This document shows, piece by piece, positions 8,498-16,622 of a stretch of DNA of 57,515 bases. A program made the position numbers and the translations under genes. How positions within the stretch are numbered: position 1 is the stretch's first letter; each line of letters begins with the position of its first letter. The stretch comes from a virus: the IMG/VR virus record IMGVR_UViG_3300042549_001260, positions 1 through 57,515 of that record; one strand, given 5' to 3'. The notes under the pieces are model-generated. The model saw only the letters and a list, made by a program, of their open reading frames with translations, was not told where the DNA came from and searched no databases.

Positions 8498-9273
8498 TCT
8501 GCATACTCTCGCATAATTTGCTTGAGGGAGACAAACTCAGGTTCATACAAACCATTCTCCAACTCGCGTTTCACCACAACACCGTGCCACCACTGTCTGT
8601 TTGCTTGACCTGCCCAGTGTTCCTCTCCACCCTTGTAGCAGCCCACCACGAGGCCAATGTTGCCATGGGGTAGCCCACCATCCTTGAAGTACATGTCACG
8701 CTTGTGAGAGTGCCCACAGGTGGCAGAGCAGCCAAGGTTATTTACCATACTATAAGCATGATGGATGCCGCTAGTAGCAGTAGAAGAATTACCAGAAGTG
8801 AAGTAGTGCGCGTAGGCCACCTTGTCGTAGAGGGCAATGGCTGGTCCACTGTTTTCGTACTCGTGGTATTCGTCGAAGTAGTGGTCTGTTTGAAGATGGC
8901 TAAAGGAAACCCCGTACTTTTCTCCCTCATTCCTTGGGTTAACGGCGAGGTACTTTTTAATTCGGTTCTCGTGGTTTCCTTCGAATCCCACCCAAAAAGG
9001 TCGCTTCTTCCGATGGTGTCTGAATGGGTGTCGGAGGAGTTCTTGGGATAAGTTATAGGACTCAATATCCTTTTCATAACTTTGTGAAGCCAGTGCTTTA
9101 GGGTATCTTTCATCATAGCTGTTGAGAGACCTCATGTCTGCTCCATCACCCAAATCCAATACCATATCTGGCTTGAGATCATAGAGGAAATTTCCTAGTG
9201 CTTTGAATCGCAGGCTGCTTGTTGTAGAGTCGGCATGTGCACACGAGTATACTACGACTGTTTTAGTAGCCAT
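8494..9273 (-). CDS. calcineurin-like metallophosphoesterase
   Basis: 259 aa with the ordered metal-binding motifs of the family: SCAHAD near residue 10 (in place of the usual D-x-H), DLGDGADM near 40, GNHEN near 100, AHYF near 155, and GHSHKRD near 188. The active site binds two metal ions and hydrolyses phosphomono- or diesters. The phage role (DNA processing, nucleotide or cyclic-nucleotide hydrolysis) is not known. It lies in the replication/nuclease block, next to endonuclease I. Confidence 0.9.
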   Translation of the reverse strand: MATKTVVVYSCAHADSTTSSLRFKALGNFLYDLKPDMVLDLGDGADMRSLNSYDERYPKALASQSYEKDIESYNLSQELLRHPFRHHRKKRPFWVGFEGNHENRIKKYLAVNPRNEGEKYGVSFSHLQTDHYFDEYHEYENSGPAIALYDKVAYAHYFTSGNSSTATSGIHHAYSMVNNLGCSATCGHSHKRDMYFKDGGLPHGNIGLVVGCYKGGEEHWAGQANRQWWHGVVVKRELENGLYEPEFVSLKQIMREYAE

Positions 9274-9274
9274 A

Positions 9275-9547
9275 TTAAGGCTCCTTGTTATTGAGAACGA
9301 TTGGGTTCAGGCTGGTACGGAAGTGGTTTACCAAGACATACGCCTCGTCGAGATTATCAAACCAGAATTCTGCATCAAACACATCTTTACCACGGGAAAC
9401 TTTCAGAACCAGCATCGTCGATTCAGGTGGGAAACCACAGTCTGGGAGGTCTTCTGCAGAAAATGGCCCCTCAATGATACCCCAGAGTAGTGTCTGTTCA
9501 GGTTCTTCCTCTTTTCTTGAGAACTTCTTTCGTAACCAGTTTAGCAT
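9275..9547 (-). CDS. hypothetical protein (90 aa)
   Basis: A basic N-terminus (MLNWLRKKFSRK) is followed by an acidic, mixed alpha/beta body containing VFDAEFWFDNLDEAYVLV. I chose the ATG rather than the GTG three codons upstream because its spacing from AAAGG is better. It overlaps the endonuclease I gene by about 50 bp. No family recognised. Confidence 0.65.
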   Translation of the reverse strand: MLNWLRKKFSRKEEEPEQTLLWGIIEGPFSAEDLPDCGFPPESTMLVLKVSRGKDVFDAEFWFDNLDEAYVLVNHFRTSLNPIVLNNKEP

Positions 9548-9947
9548 TCTTGTCACCTTTCTCTAAAATCCAAGATTCTGGGATGAGTTTGTCTGCAAAG
9601 ATAAAGCTGTGCTTGTTACACCAGTCAGCATAAGAGGTAGATGACCCCTTGTTAATCTTGGCGGAACTGTTGGAGAACACAAACCTAATATCTAACTCTG
9701 GCCTCTGGGATTGCAAGAGTAGATGCTTCTTTCTGTCTGCAAGTACGAACCTCCCCTTGGTTTCAACGATGATACCATTGGGAAGCTTGAAATCAGGTGA
9801 GTACTTGTGGGAGCTTTCAGGGATGACATAGGGGATTTTGTAGGTTTCATACTCTACTTTGATCCCCAGTGCCTCCAGTTGTTGTGCAACTCTGCCCTCC
9901 AAGCCTGACCTGTAACCCCTAGCCTCTGGGGATACCTTCTTTCTCAC
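9498..9947 (-). CDS. T7 endonuclease I-like Holliday-junction resolvase
   Basis: 149 aa, the size of T7 gp3. The catalytic set is conserved with the same spacing: Glu17 (RSGLEGR), Asp52 (YSPDFKLP), Glu62 and Lys64 (IVETKGRF), matching T7 Glu20/Asp55/Glu65/Lys67. It resolves branched DNA during replication and packaging and can degrade host DNA. It overlaps the Cas4-like nuclease gene by four bases, forming a nuclease pair. Confidence 0.95.
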   Translation of the reverse strand: MRKKVSPEARGYRSGLEGRVAQQLEALGIKVEYETYKIPYVIPESSHKYSPDFKLPNGIIVETKGRFVLADRKKHLLLQSQRPELDIRFVFSNSSAKINKGSSTSYADWCNKHSFIFADKLIPESWILEKGDKNAKLVTKEVLKKRGRT

Positions 9948-10798
9948 TCAATCAACTCCATAACACGAGGTTCATTGACAACATCAACCATGAATACTGG
10001 TCCGGTAGAATATAGAAAAGTTCTGGCTTCTGGCCAACATACCTTACTAAAGTCGCAGTATCCACAAGTAGTAGAAAGTACCGTATTCTCAGAAGTCTTA
10101 GACTGAGGGACAGGTGGAATACGATCCTCTGGGATTGACCCAGCAACCAGCTTCTTGACTCTCTCAATCTCTTCTTCCTTCTTGGCAATCTCTTCTGTGA
10201 AGTCATAGCGATCCAAGCAGAGTTTGAACCTGTCCTTCTGAACGACAAGGAAAGCACCCTCGGTCTTGTTCTTCACCAGAGGGTCATCCTTTCCTGCAAA
10301 GACATACGAACTCAACTGGCTGATGTACCCGAAGGGATCGTCTTCTCGCAGGTTGTGTTTACGGAACTTCTCAAACCCATACTTGGATGTAGACTTAACA
10401 TCGACTGTCACCCCATCAATCACAGCGTCACGAGAGCCGGAGATACCGAAGACACTAACTCTGTCCTGCATACCCTCGACACTGTGCCCTGCTGCCTTTG
10501 TCAGTGACAGCACGAGGGCTTCGAGTAAGTCTCCGTAGAAGAAGGTTCCAAGAGCCTCGGCAGTGAGTGGCTCTGAGGATTCGGTTTGGTTGATCTTGTA
10601 CCACAGTCTACGGTCACAGGGTGAGCCTATGCCAGAGAGACTGAGGTAATCTCGGGGGATTTGCTCCTGAGAAAACCTAGCCTCTGCGATACTAGAAAGG
10701 GAGGACGAGAAGAACTCTGTGACAGTTGCATCCCACCCTCCCTTCCCTTCGACAACCCTGTAGATGTCCTCTACGATGGTGTCTAATTTTTTACTCAA
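9944..10798 (-). CDS. Cas4/RecB-like PD-(D/E)XK exonuclease with a probable Fe-S cluster
   Basis: 284 aa. GSPCDRRLWY near residue 58 supplies the first cysteine. FFYGDLLEALVL (about 86-97), SRDAVIDGVTVDVKS (about 122-136, with the D...D-x-K core) and QLSSYVF (about 160) form the nuclease site. CGYCDFSKVCW near residue 245 gives three more cysteines. Four cysteines in this arrangement are typical of Cas4-type Fe-S nucleases. It probably processes DNA ends in recombination-dependent replication. No cas genes or CRISPR array accompany it. Confidence 0.88.
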   Translation of the reverse strand: MSKKLDTIVEDIYRVVEGKGGWDATVTEFFSSSLSSIAEARFSQEQIPRDYLSLSGIGSPCDRRLWYKINQTESSEPLTAEALGTFFYGDLLEALVLSLTKAAGHSVEGMQDRVSVFGISGSRDAVIDGVTVDVKSTSKYGFEKFRKHNLREDDPFGYISQLSSYVFAGKDDPLVKNKTEGAFLVVQKDRFKLCLDRYDFTEEIAKKEEEIERVKKLVAGSIPEDRIPPVPQSKTSENTVLSTTCGYCDFSKVCWPEARTFLYSTGPVFMVDVVNEPRVMELIE

Positions 10799-11322
10799 AA
10801 CGGAATCTCATCCTCAAGTTCCATCTTGACGGCGGGCATACCGGCCTTGACTGCAGGCTTCACCTCTTCTTCCACCTCGTCGTCACCATCAGGGTTGTAG
10901 GCTTTGTGTTCCAGAACCTTAACCTTGTCGAGACGAGTACCTACGATAGTCTTGCGTGAAGTGTCGTAGACAGAGAGAGTAACTTCAACGGTTGAACCAT
11001 TGCCAATCGGACCATCCTCATCATAGTCCCACTTGGTACCATCATCCTTGACCACAGTAGGCTCACCCCCACCATATTCTTCGGTCCACTTGCGAGTGAA
11101 GCGCACTCGGGTCATACCATCGTTTTCTTTGCTAGGCGTACCACGCTTCATGGACTTAGACCGGATGAGCTTATCCATCTGCTCAGCGTCGAGGTCCATG
11201 TCAATGCAGGTCTGACCACCAATCTCAACCAGTGCGTTCTCGAAGCCAGTCTTATCGCGGTTATCTTCAAACACCTTGGCCCAGTATGCGTAGCCAGTCA
11301 GTTTTACTCTACGAGTTCCCAT
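10795..11322 (-). CDS. ssb: single-stranded DNA-binding protein (T7 gp2.5-like)
   Basis: 175 aa with a beta-rich OB-type core (for example VRFTRKW and STVEVTLSVYD) and a flexible acidic C-terminus ending EDEIPF. That tail is the hallmark of SSBs that dock polymerase and helicase. It sits immediately between the nuclease and polymerase genes, as in T7-like replication modules. AAGGAG Shine-Dalgarno upstream. Confidence 0.85.
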   Translation of the reverse strand: MGTRRVKLTGYAYWAKVFEDNRDKTGFENALVEIGGQTCIDMDLDAEQMDKLIRSKSMKRGTPSKENDGMTRVRFTRKWTEEYGGGEPTVVKDDGTKWDYDEDGPIGNGSTVEVTLSVYDTSRKTIVGTRLDKVKVLEHKAYNPDGDDEVEEEVKPAVKAGMPAVKMELEDEIPF

Positions 11323-11334
11323 ATGTTTAGCTCC

Positions 11335-11562
11335 TTATTGCTTTGTTACTGCTTTGACTGCCCACATGGCAGCATCTTCGATGTGAGTCATAGCCAAAGC
11401 CTTGAGTCTTTTCTTCTCGTTACCCCAGATTGGATTCGTTGAACTGTCTTCAATGCTATCCACTGCGTCGATCAGTGCTGCGGCCATATTCTTAATCTTA
11501 GTAACTTCATCGTTAGCAGAGGGGTTGAAGTTGATACCAACCCTGTATTCACCTAGAGTCAT
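11335..11562 (-). CDS. candidate Acb2/Tad1-hairpin family protein (cyclic-nucleotide sponge)
   Basis: A 75-aa two-helix protein: a short leader RVGINFNPSAND, helix 1 VTKIKNMAAALIDAVDSI, a linker, then helix 2 KKRLKALAMTHIEDAAMWA ending KAVTKQ. This layout, with the R-x-x-x-A-x-T-x-x-E-x-A-x-x-x-A-V-K pattern in the last helix, matches my knowledge of the small phage proteins grouped with Acb2 and the Tad1/Acb2 hairpin domain. Known members bind cyclic di-/trinucleotides and block CBASS or Thoeris signalling. It has its own AAAGGAG site and lies next to ssb. The assignment rests on pattern recognition, not a search. Confidence 0.7.
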   Translation of the reverse strand: MTLGEYRVGINFNPSANDEVTKIKNMAAALIDAVDSIEDSSTNPIWGNEKKRLKALAMTHIEDAAMWAVKAVTKQ

Positions 11563-11619
11563 GTTTAGCTCCTTTGTTATTCGTGTATAGTAACAGATTC
11601 TTCAAAGTGGTGGCAAGAA

Positions 11620-11754
11620 CTATTTCTCACTGGCCAACTTATATTTGCGTTGTTTGCTGTTGTCCCTCTCGTACTCCTTGCCACCCTTGGCCAGACGAAC
11701 TGGGATGCTGTATGGTTTCGTGAGTTGCTTGAGACCCTTGGGTTTCTTTTCCAT
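11620..11754 (-). CDS. small basic hypothetical protein (44 aa)
   Basis: A Lys/Arg-rich peptide (MEKKPKGLKQLTKPYSIPV, later RDNSKQRKYKLAS) with a good AAGGAG Shine-Dalgarno, filling the gap between the DNA polymerase and the sponge-like gene. Possibly nucleic-acid binding from its charge. No family recognised. Confidence 0.65.
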   Translation of the reverse strand: MEKKPKGLKQLTKPYSIPVRLAKGGKEYERDNSKQRKYKLASEK

Positions 11755-11766
11755 CTGTCTTACTCC

Positions 11767-13641
11767 TTAGTGAATTAGTGAGTAGTTGATACCAAACTGA
11801 ACGTCAATGTCCAGCTTGATGTTGAGTTTCAGCTTCTCGTTGACCTTGTTGATTGCCCAACGAAGAACCGATTCGTGTTCCTTCTCTTCACCCTTCTTGA
11901 CCCTGTTGATGGATTCGTCGTGGAACTGTCCAACAATGTTTGGTCGTTTGGTCAGGTAGTGTGCAACCCACTGATCGAAGCAGTATGCACCTGTGCCTTG
12001 GTTGAGGGTTGAGAAGATGTCTTTCTCGTAGCGCAGGGTGTACCAGAAACCATTCACAGGGTTCTTGACCCACATCTGCCCGTTTACAGTCTTGACCTGC
12101 TGTTCCTTAGCGAACTGTCTCACAGCCCAATTACGTTCCCAGTATGCTTCCAGAAGAACTTTGGCTTCTGCAGGGGACATACCAGTGGTACGAGACAGCT
12201 TAGGAACACCAACACCATAGACTGCAGAATAGTTGACGGGCTTGAACTTCTTGCGGGTCTTCTTGATCTTCTTGAAGCGATCCTTGTCGTTGACCGTATC
12301 TTCATCTGCCCGTGTGTAGAAGTCATAGTCGTCACTGTTGATGTAGCCTGCACGAACAGCAAGGTCCAAGTGTTCATCGAAGCCGGGGACAGACATTTCT
12401 GTAACATACTCTGGGTCGTAAGGAAAGATGAAGTGACGCTTGGTGGTAGCCTCAAGAGACACCATGTCAGCACCGCATAGTACCGTACCCTCATCAGCAA
12501 TCAGAGAACCCCTGATTTCTTTACCCCAAGGCTTATCAACACCGGGGAGATTGACCAGAGGCTTCTTGTGCTTGAAGCGCAGTGTGTTGGTCAGGCCAGC
12601 AATCTCAGCCTTCACATAGCCACCCACCTCAGACTCAAGCATACCCTCGAAGATGGACTTGCGGTGTTGGATCACAGTCAACCCATCAAGCAATCCCACT
12701 CCGGGGTTCTTCTCAATCAAGAGTTTGACTGAGGGTGCAAGCTCTCCATCCTTACGGACCTGAGGGATCATACGCTCGGTGCCATCCTCGTTCTTCTTGT
12801 AGTCATGAGTGCAGGGTTTCCAGCCCATAGAGTATAGCCAATCCTTGACCTGATCGGATGAGTTGGGGTTGGGAGGTTCAACACTCTTAACGACACGCAC
12901 AGGGTCTTCGTGGAAGAGGGGCAAGTCATGTTCTTCCAGAAGATTGAACCAGTCAATAGCAGCCTTGCTGTGTGTGCCATCTTTTTTGGTCATCTTCTCT
13001 GGTTTGGTCTTCTCGGTATACTTAGTCACAGGGGGCATGACCTGACGCAGTTCCTCAACCTTCTCTCCCTGAGCCTTCTCCAAGGTTGCCAGAGATTGCT
13101 CTACAAGCTCCTTGTTGATGCGCCAGCCAGCCTGTTCAGCCATAGCAGCAGACTTCATCTTGAAGGTCAGGTACTGGAAGAACTTGTCCATAGACTGTTT
13201 GTCGTCCTTGTAGACCATCTTGAACCGCTTGATGAGGTCTTTCCAGAGGAGCCAGTTGATCTTCACATCCTCTTGGCAACGGTGTTTGTACTGCTCGTAG
13301 GTCAGACCTTCCCAGTCAGTAATCTCAGGCTTAGGCACCCCGAAGTCTTCCCCGAAGGACTCAAGCCCGTGGAGTTGACGGTGGGGATACATAACCCAAG
13401 ACATAGGCAGCGTGTCGTACAGCTTGGCCTTGATACTGATGCCAAGGATTTTTTCCAAGACAAGAATATCAAATCTGCAGATATTGTGACCAATCAGGAT
13501 CGTCTCCTCCTCAAGAAGGTCACGCATGTCTTTGTAGGAACAGGTAGAGTTGAAGACCTTACCGTCACGTGTCCAAGACAGAACGTGGACTTTAGTAGCC
13601 TTGTCAAGGAACCCATCAGTCTCCACGTCAAACACGATCAT
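11767..13641 (-). CDS. family A DNA polymerase with 3'-5' exonuclease (T7 gp5-like)
   Basis: 624 aa, somewhat shorter than T7 gp5 (704). Exonuclease motifs: DVETDG (4-9), LIGHNICRFD (about 50) and HRCQEDVKIN (about 130). Polymerase motifs: motif A around DMVSLEATT, motif B with KKFKPVNYSAVYGVG, and motif C QFHDES near the C-terminus. It replicates the phage genome with the adjacent helicase-primase and SSB. Coupled to the upstream primase-helicase by a TAATG overlap. Confidence 0.96.
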   Translation of the reverse strand: MIVFDVETDGFLDKATKVHVLSWTRDGKVFNSTCSYKDMRDLLEEETILIGHNICRFDILVLEKILGISIKAKLYDTLPMSWVMYPHRQLHGLESFGEDFGVPKPEITDWEGLTYEQYKHRCQEDVKINWLLWKDLIKRFKMVYKDDKQSMDKFFQYLTFKMKSAAMAEQAGWRINKELVEQSLATLEKAQGEKVEELRQVMPPVTKYTEKTKPEKMTKKDGTHSKAAIDWFNLLEEHDLPLFHEDPVRVVKSVEPPNPNSSDQVKDWLYSMGWKPCTHDYKKNEDGTERMIPQVRKDGELAPSVKLLIEKNPGVGLLDGLTVIQHRKSIFEGMLESEVGGYVKAEIAGLTNTLRFKHKKPLVNLPGVDKPWGKEIRGSLIADEGTVLCGADMVSLEATTKRHFIFPYDPEYVTEMSVPGFDEHLDLAVRAGYINSDDYDFYTRADEDTVNDKDRFKKIKKTRKKFKPVNYSAVYGVGVPKLSRTTGMSPAEAKVLLEAYWERNWAVRQFAKEQQVKTVNGQMWVKNPVNGFWYTLRYEKDIFSTLNQGTGAYCFDQWVAHYLTKRPNIVGQFHDESINRVKKGEEKEHESVLRWAINKVNEKLKLNIKLDIDVQFGINYSLIH

Positions 13642-15212
13642 TAGAAGCCCTCTCGAAGAAGTGTGGTATCCGAGTCCCAGAAGAGGGAACCTGCTGCGCC
13701 AAGTTTAGCAAACGGCCTGTTCTTGTCAACGTGGAAGTAGGTAGTGTTCTGCTCCACTTCATCCTCATTCTCTACGTCACGCTCAATCTTTATGCAGATG
13801 ATAGCCTCTTCTTCCAAGGCTGCAGCATACTTGGTCCGACCATCCTCGTTCACCTGTGAGATAAAGATCACACCAATGTTCAGTTCCTTGGCAAGCTGTG
13901 CCATCTGAGAACCAAGAGCGGTCAGCAGGGAAGTTGCACCATCAACACCAGCACTAGACAAGTATGCCAGACGCTGAACGTGGTCGATGAAGACGAAGCC
14001 TGCACCATAGACTGAGGCAGCAAGACGCACATACTCCAACAGCTTCATAGGATCATCATGGAGACGCATTTCGAAGATGATGGTACGCTCCCCCTTGGTG
14101 GCCTTGATTGCAGCCTCAATGACCTCCTTCTCGTCCACAGCGTTAATCTTGGCATCGTCCTTAGTACGAACATTAACACCCAACTCGTAGGTGGCCATGG
14201 CACGGTAAGTAGTGGACTTCATCTCTTCCATGTGCAGCAGTGCAATGCGTTCATCAGGGTCACGCAGCATGGCAGTCTCGAAGTATCGGATCACTTCTGT
14301 CTTACCAGTACCACGAGGGGCTTTAATGAATGTAATACCGCCCTTGATTAGACCTCTGCACTTCTCGTCGATCCCAGTGTGTCCTGTGGGAACATACTCG
14401 TAGGGGTTCTCGGTGAGGATTGCCCTTTCCACATCCAACGACGAGCAGAAGAAGTTGTCTGGGGTGTAGCGTTGGGGTTTGATTGCAGCCCACTTGAGTG
14501 CGTCACCAGCACCAGCCATCAGGAACTCATTGGCGTCCTTGTGCTGAGACATAGGTACATACCAGAACTTCTGGGGGAAGGCACCATACAGAACCTCTGC
14601 GGCTCTCTTGCCTGCATCATCCAACTCACCAGCGTAGATAACCTCTTGGAAAGTAGAGAGGTACTTATAGTTCTTCTTGACGAACTTTTCACCTATGCTG
14701 GCACTAGGGAGCGACACCACTGGGTATGTCTTGCCAAGGATTTGGTAGAGGGATGCTGCATCAAACTCACCCTCGGTGATAAAGATTTTCTTGGAAGTAC
14801 CAGCATTGAACTCAGGTCCAAACAAGTCCTCGAAAGGTTTGCCCTTCTCCTTGGTCCAGAACACTTTCTCGTCGTAACCACGATACTTCACATTGTCTGT
14901 GTGCTTGAAGGCATAACGCACAGGCTTGTCATTGTCGTCAAGGTGAAGCTGAATACCGTACAGCTTGCACACATCAGGGTCCAGCCCACGGATATTGTCG
15001 TAGCTAACCTTGGAGACTGGCAGGCTTCTCACATCGACTTGTTGCTTCACAGGGTAGGTCTCCTTTGCCCAATCTTTCAGTCCCTTCATACCCTTAGAGG
15101 GGTAACTCTGTCCACAAGATTTACACTGTCCATACCCGTTGTCGTTCCAAGAAAATGCGTTAGAGCTTTTGCAATTCTCAAAGGGGCAGGGTTTATGTGG
15201 GTGCTCCGTCAT
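13641..15212 (-). CDS. primase-helicase (T7 gp4-like)
   Basis: 523 aa fusion. The N-terminal zinc finger has Cys9, Cys14, Cys30 and Cys33 (CPFENC and CKSCG). A TOPRIM primase core follows with IFITEGEFDAASL near residue 145. The C-terminal RecA-like helicase has a Walker A-like APRGTGKTE (about 298) and a Walker B-like FVFIDHVQRL (about 410). It unwinds the fork and makes primers. Gene order primase-helicase, polymerase, SSB, nucleases is typical of T7-like replication modules. Confidence 0.95.
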   Translation of the reverse strand: MTEHPHKPCPFENCKSSNAFSWNDNGYGQCKSCGQSYPSKGMKGLKDWAKETYPVKQQVDVRSLPVSKVSYDNIRGLDPDVCKLYGIQLHLDDNDKPVRYAFKHTDNVKYRGYDEKVFWTKEKGKPFEDLFGPEFNAGTSKKIFITEGEFDAASLYQILGKTYPVVSLPSASIGEKFVKKNYKYLSTFQEVIYAGELDDAGKRAAEVLYGAFPQKFWYVPMSQHKDANEFLMAGAGDALKWAAIKPQRYTPDNFFCSSLDVERAILTENPYEYVPTGHTGIDEKCRGLIKGGITFIKAPRGTGKTEVIRYFETAMLRDPDERIALLHMEEMKSTTYRAMATYELGVNVRTKDDAKINAVDEKEVIEAAIKATKGERTIIFEMRLHDDPMKLLEYVRLAASVYGAGFVFIDHVQRLAYLSSAGVDGATSLLTALGSQMAQLAKELNIGVIFISQVNEDGRTKYAAALEEEAIICIKIERDVENEDEVEQNTTYFHVDKNRPFAKLGAAGSLFWDSDTTLLREGF

Positions 15213-15426
15213 TGTTGTCTTCCTCTTTCTTTTCTAAGGTTGCAATGTTATCTAAAGCATCTTGGATGTCAACCCCGTAGGCTGCACAACGGATAATAAG
15301 TTCTAAACCATGCTGAGCTATAGCTTGTGTAGCTTTGTGGTTCATCTCGAATGTGTAAGTGGCTCCACCATCTTCATGCTCTGCTACTTTGTCTACGATG
15401 ATGTGGAAGGGTACATCTTCAAGCAT
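15193..15426 (-). CDS. hypothetical protein (77 aa)
   Basis: Begins MLEDVPFHIIVDKVAEHEDGG, then TYTFEMNHKATQAIAQHGLELIIRCAAYG, ending in an acidic tail. It overlaps the primase start by about 20 bp. Its first 20 residues resemble a truncated copy about 250 bp upstream. Function unknown; the tight packing ahead of the replication genes suggests coordinated expression. Confidence 0.7.
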   Translation of the reverse strand: MLEDVPFHIIVDKVAEHEDGGATYTFEMNHKATQAIAQHGLELIIRCAAYGVDIQDALDNIATLEKKEEDNNDGAPT

Positions 15427-15439
15427 TTGATTTTCTCCT

Positions 15440-15514
15440 TTAAGGGCTTATGACTGCGATTAAAAACACCCAACCTACTACTACGGCACAGGTAGCGACT
15501 ACATTATTCAACAT
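15440..15514 (-). CDS. 24-residue membrane peptide
   Basis: Residues 4-22 (NVVATCAVVVGWVFLIAVI) form a single hydrophobic helix. An AGGAAG site lies at suitable spacing and the start overlaps the end of the upstream gene by seven bases. Short, but consistent with the other membrane microproteins of this arm. No function known. Confidence 0.5.
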   Translation of the reverse strand: MLNNVVATCAVVVGWVFLIAVISP

Positions 15515-15678
15515 TCGTCTTCCTCATTCATCTTTTTGGCCAAGGATTTAGCTTCATCCTCTGTCAGATCAAAGGTTACAGCACATCCCCACCAACCCAT
15601 ATCCTCGTCAATGATGCACCATTCCCAAGGTCTCTCCCCAAAATCCCCTCCCCTGTGCTCTGCCGTGAACCTAGCCAT
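15508..15678 (-). CDS. small acidic hypothetical protein (56 aa)
   Basis: Contains WEWCIIDEDMGWWGCAVTF and then a helix DEAKSLAKKMNE. I chose the second ATG (MARFTAEHRGG) because GGAG is seven bases upstream of it; an ATG two codons earlier is too close to that site. It overlaps the truncated repeat upstream and the 24-aa membrane peptide downstream. No family recognised. Confidence 0.6.
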   Translation of the reverse strand: MARFTAEHRGGDFGERPWEWCIIDEDMGWWGCAVTFDLTEDEAKSLAKKMNEEDEC

Positions 15679-15736
15679 CGTCATGCTCCACCAATTTATC
15701 TACGATGATGCGGAAGGGGTCATTGGGGTTCCCCAT
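15671..15736 (-). pseudogene. truncated copy of the 77-aa gene's N-terminus (21 codons)
   Basis: The frame reads ...NDPFRIIVDKLVEHDDG and stops. This aligns with VPFHIIVDKVAEHEDG of the 77-aa protein encoded at 15193-15426. A strong GGAGG Shine-Dalgarno remains, so the stub is probably still translated, perhaps only to couple its neighbours. It looks like the remnant of a gene duplication cut off by the next gene. Confidence 0.55.
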
Positions 15737-15737
15737 G

Positions 15738-15902
15738 TCACACCTCCATTTTGAAATAGCACGTGTACAAGACACTGCCATTGTGCTTCTCTCGAAGGAT
15801 AGTCACAAGTTCCCAACCTGCCTTACCCATCTTATCTAGTAATGGGTGACTCGGCATACTCCATGTATCCTCTACATGGTAGTAGAACTTCTTATTACTC
15901 AT
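15738..15902 (-). CDS. small hypothetical protein (54 aa), DUF4177-like
   Basis: Pattern KFYYHVEDTW ... LLDKMGKAGWELVTIL ... VLYTCYFKMEV. The GWELV turn between a helix and strands is typical of small DUF4177-type proteins, whose function is unknown. Its start overlaps the upstream gene's stop (ATGA) and its own stop is two bases from the next ATG. Confidence 0.65.
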   Translation of the reverse strand: MSNKKFYYHVEDTWSMPSHPLLDKMGKAGWELVTILREKHNGSVLYTCYFKMEV

Positions 15903-16072
15903 TTGTCTTCCTCCTTGTGTATGTAGTAATTACACTCGTCCCCGCTTGGTGTAGGGTGAAAGATTGTCTGGTAAGTTGGATGCCCCGGTGTCTTACGCAT
16001 ACACGTTTCCTCTAGGGGGCAACCCTGTGTATAGCATCTTGAGTAGTCGTATGGTAGAACTTTCCACCTCAT
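15899..16072 (-). CDS. small cysteine-rich protein (57 aa)
   Basis: Four cysteines: CYTQGC (13 and 18), ETCMRK (24) and GDECNYY (47). Their spacing could hold a metal ion, so a small zinc-binding fold is likely. ATGA overlaps on both sides show tight operon packing. No family recognised. Confidence 0.65.
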   Translation of the reverse strand: MRWKVLPYDYSRCYTQGCPLEETCMRKTPGHPTYQTIFHPTPSGDECNYYIHKEEDK

Positions 16073-16338
16073 GTCTTATTTCTCCAAAACTTTACAAGTG
16101 TTTTCAGTTTCTCTTTCTCAGGGTGATGATGAACCCACGACCCAGTGTTGGGGTCAAACTCTTCACGGAAGAACTTATCCATCGTGTCGTTACCTGTAAG
16201 TATCTCAGGGTCAATTGCCAAAGACAACCTATCAAACTCTTCGTCGGATATGATAGGGTCATCTTCAAACTCGTAGGCGTAGGCAGCTACAGCAACCTTA
16301 ATACGAAGTCTTGTCTGTTCCCACACCACGTCAGTCAC
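16069..16338 (-). CDS. hypothetical protein with a DNA-ligase-Ia-like helical motif (89 aa)
   Basis: Residues 17-42 (VAAYAYEFEDDPIISDEEFD...) recall the helical NMN-binding domain Ia of NAD-dependent DNA ligases, which carries a P-x-I-S-D-x-E-Y-D motif. The catalytic adenylation domain is absent, so this is not a ligase. It may be a domain recruited for another role. Overlaps its neighbours by four bases on both sides. Confidence 0.6.
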   Translation of the reverse strand: MTDVVWEQTRLRIKVAVAAYAYEFEDDPIISDEEFDRLSLAIDPEILTGNDTMDKFFREEFDPNTGSWVHHHPEKEKLKTLVKFWRNKT

Positions 16339-16622
16339 CCCTTCTCTCCTAACAGTTCTGCGAGGGTTTCAGCATCAAAGTCATTCATAGCCCAAGTATC
16401 ACAATGTTTACGCAATAGTTGTATAGCCATTGCCAGATTTACCTCATAACGACCCCACTGTTCCTCTGCGTGTCCTGCACGTCTCCATGCTTCGTCCCGC
16501 TCGGCGGTCAGGGCTTCGATATGTTCTTTTGCCAACGTCACGGTGTTAGCTTTTACATAGTACCCGTCTTCTTCAAGCATAGCCCAAAGGTTATCTAGTC
16601 GCTTCACCAGATCGTAAGTCAT
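16335..16622 (-). CDS. coiled-coil hypothetical protein (95 aa)
   Basis: Begins MTYDLVKRLDNLWAMLEEDG, followed by a long helix AKEHIEALTAERDEAWRRAG. The D-L-V-K-R-L start recurs in a larger coiled-coil protein at 23592-24218, and similar leaders occur in many lambdoid accessory proteins. Function unknown. Confidence 0.65.
   Translation of the reverse strand: MTYDLVKRLDNLWAMLEEDGYYVKANTVTLAKEHIEALTAERDEAWRRAGHAEEQWGRYEVNLAMAIQLLRKHCDTWAMNDFDAETLAELLGEKG

Noticed and set aside
9944-10798. Possible CRISPR-Cas remnant because of the Cas4-like nuclease
   Set aside because: No cas1/cas2 and no repeat-spacer array is present; the 25-bp tandem repeat has no spacers. Phage Cas4-like nucleases usually act in recombination.
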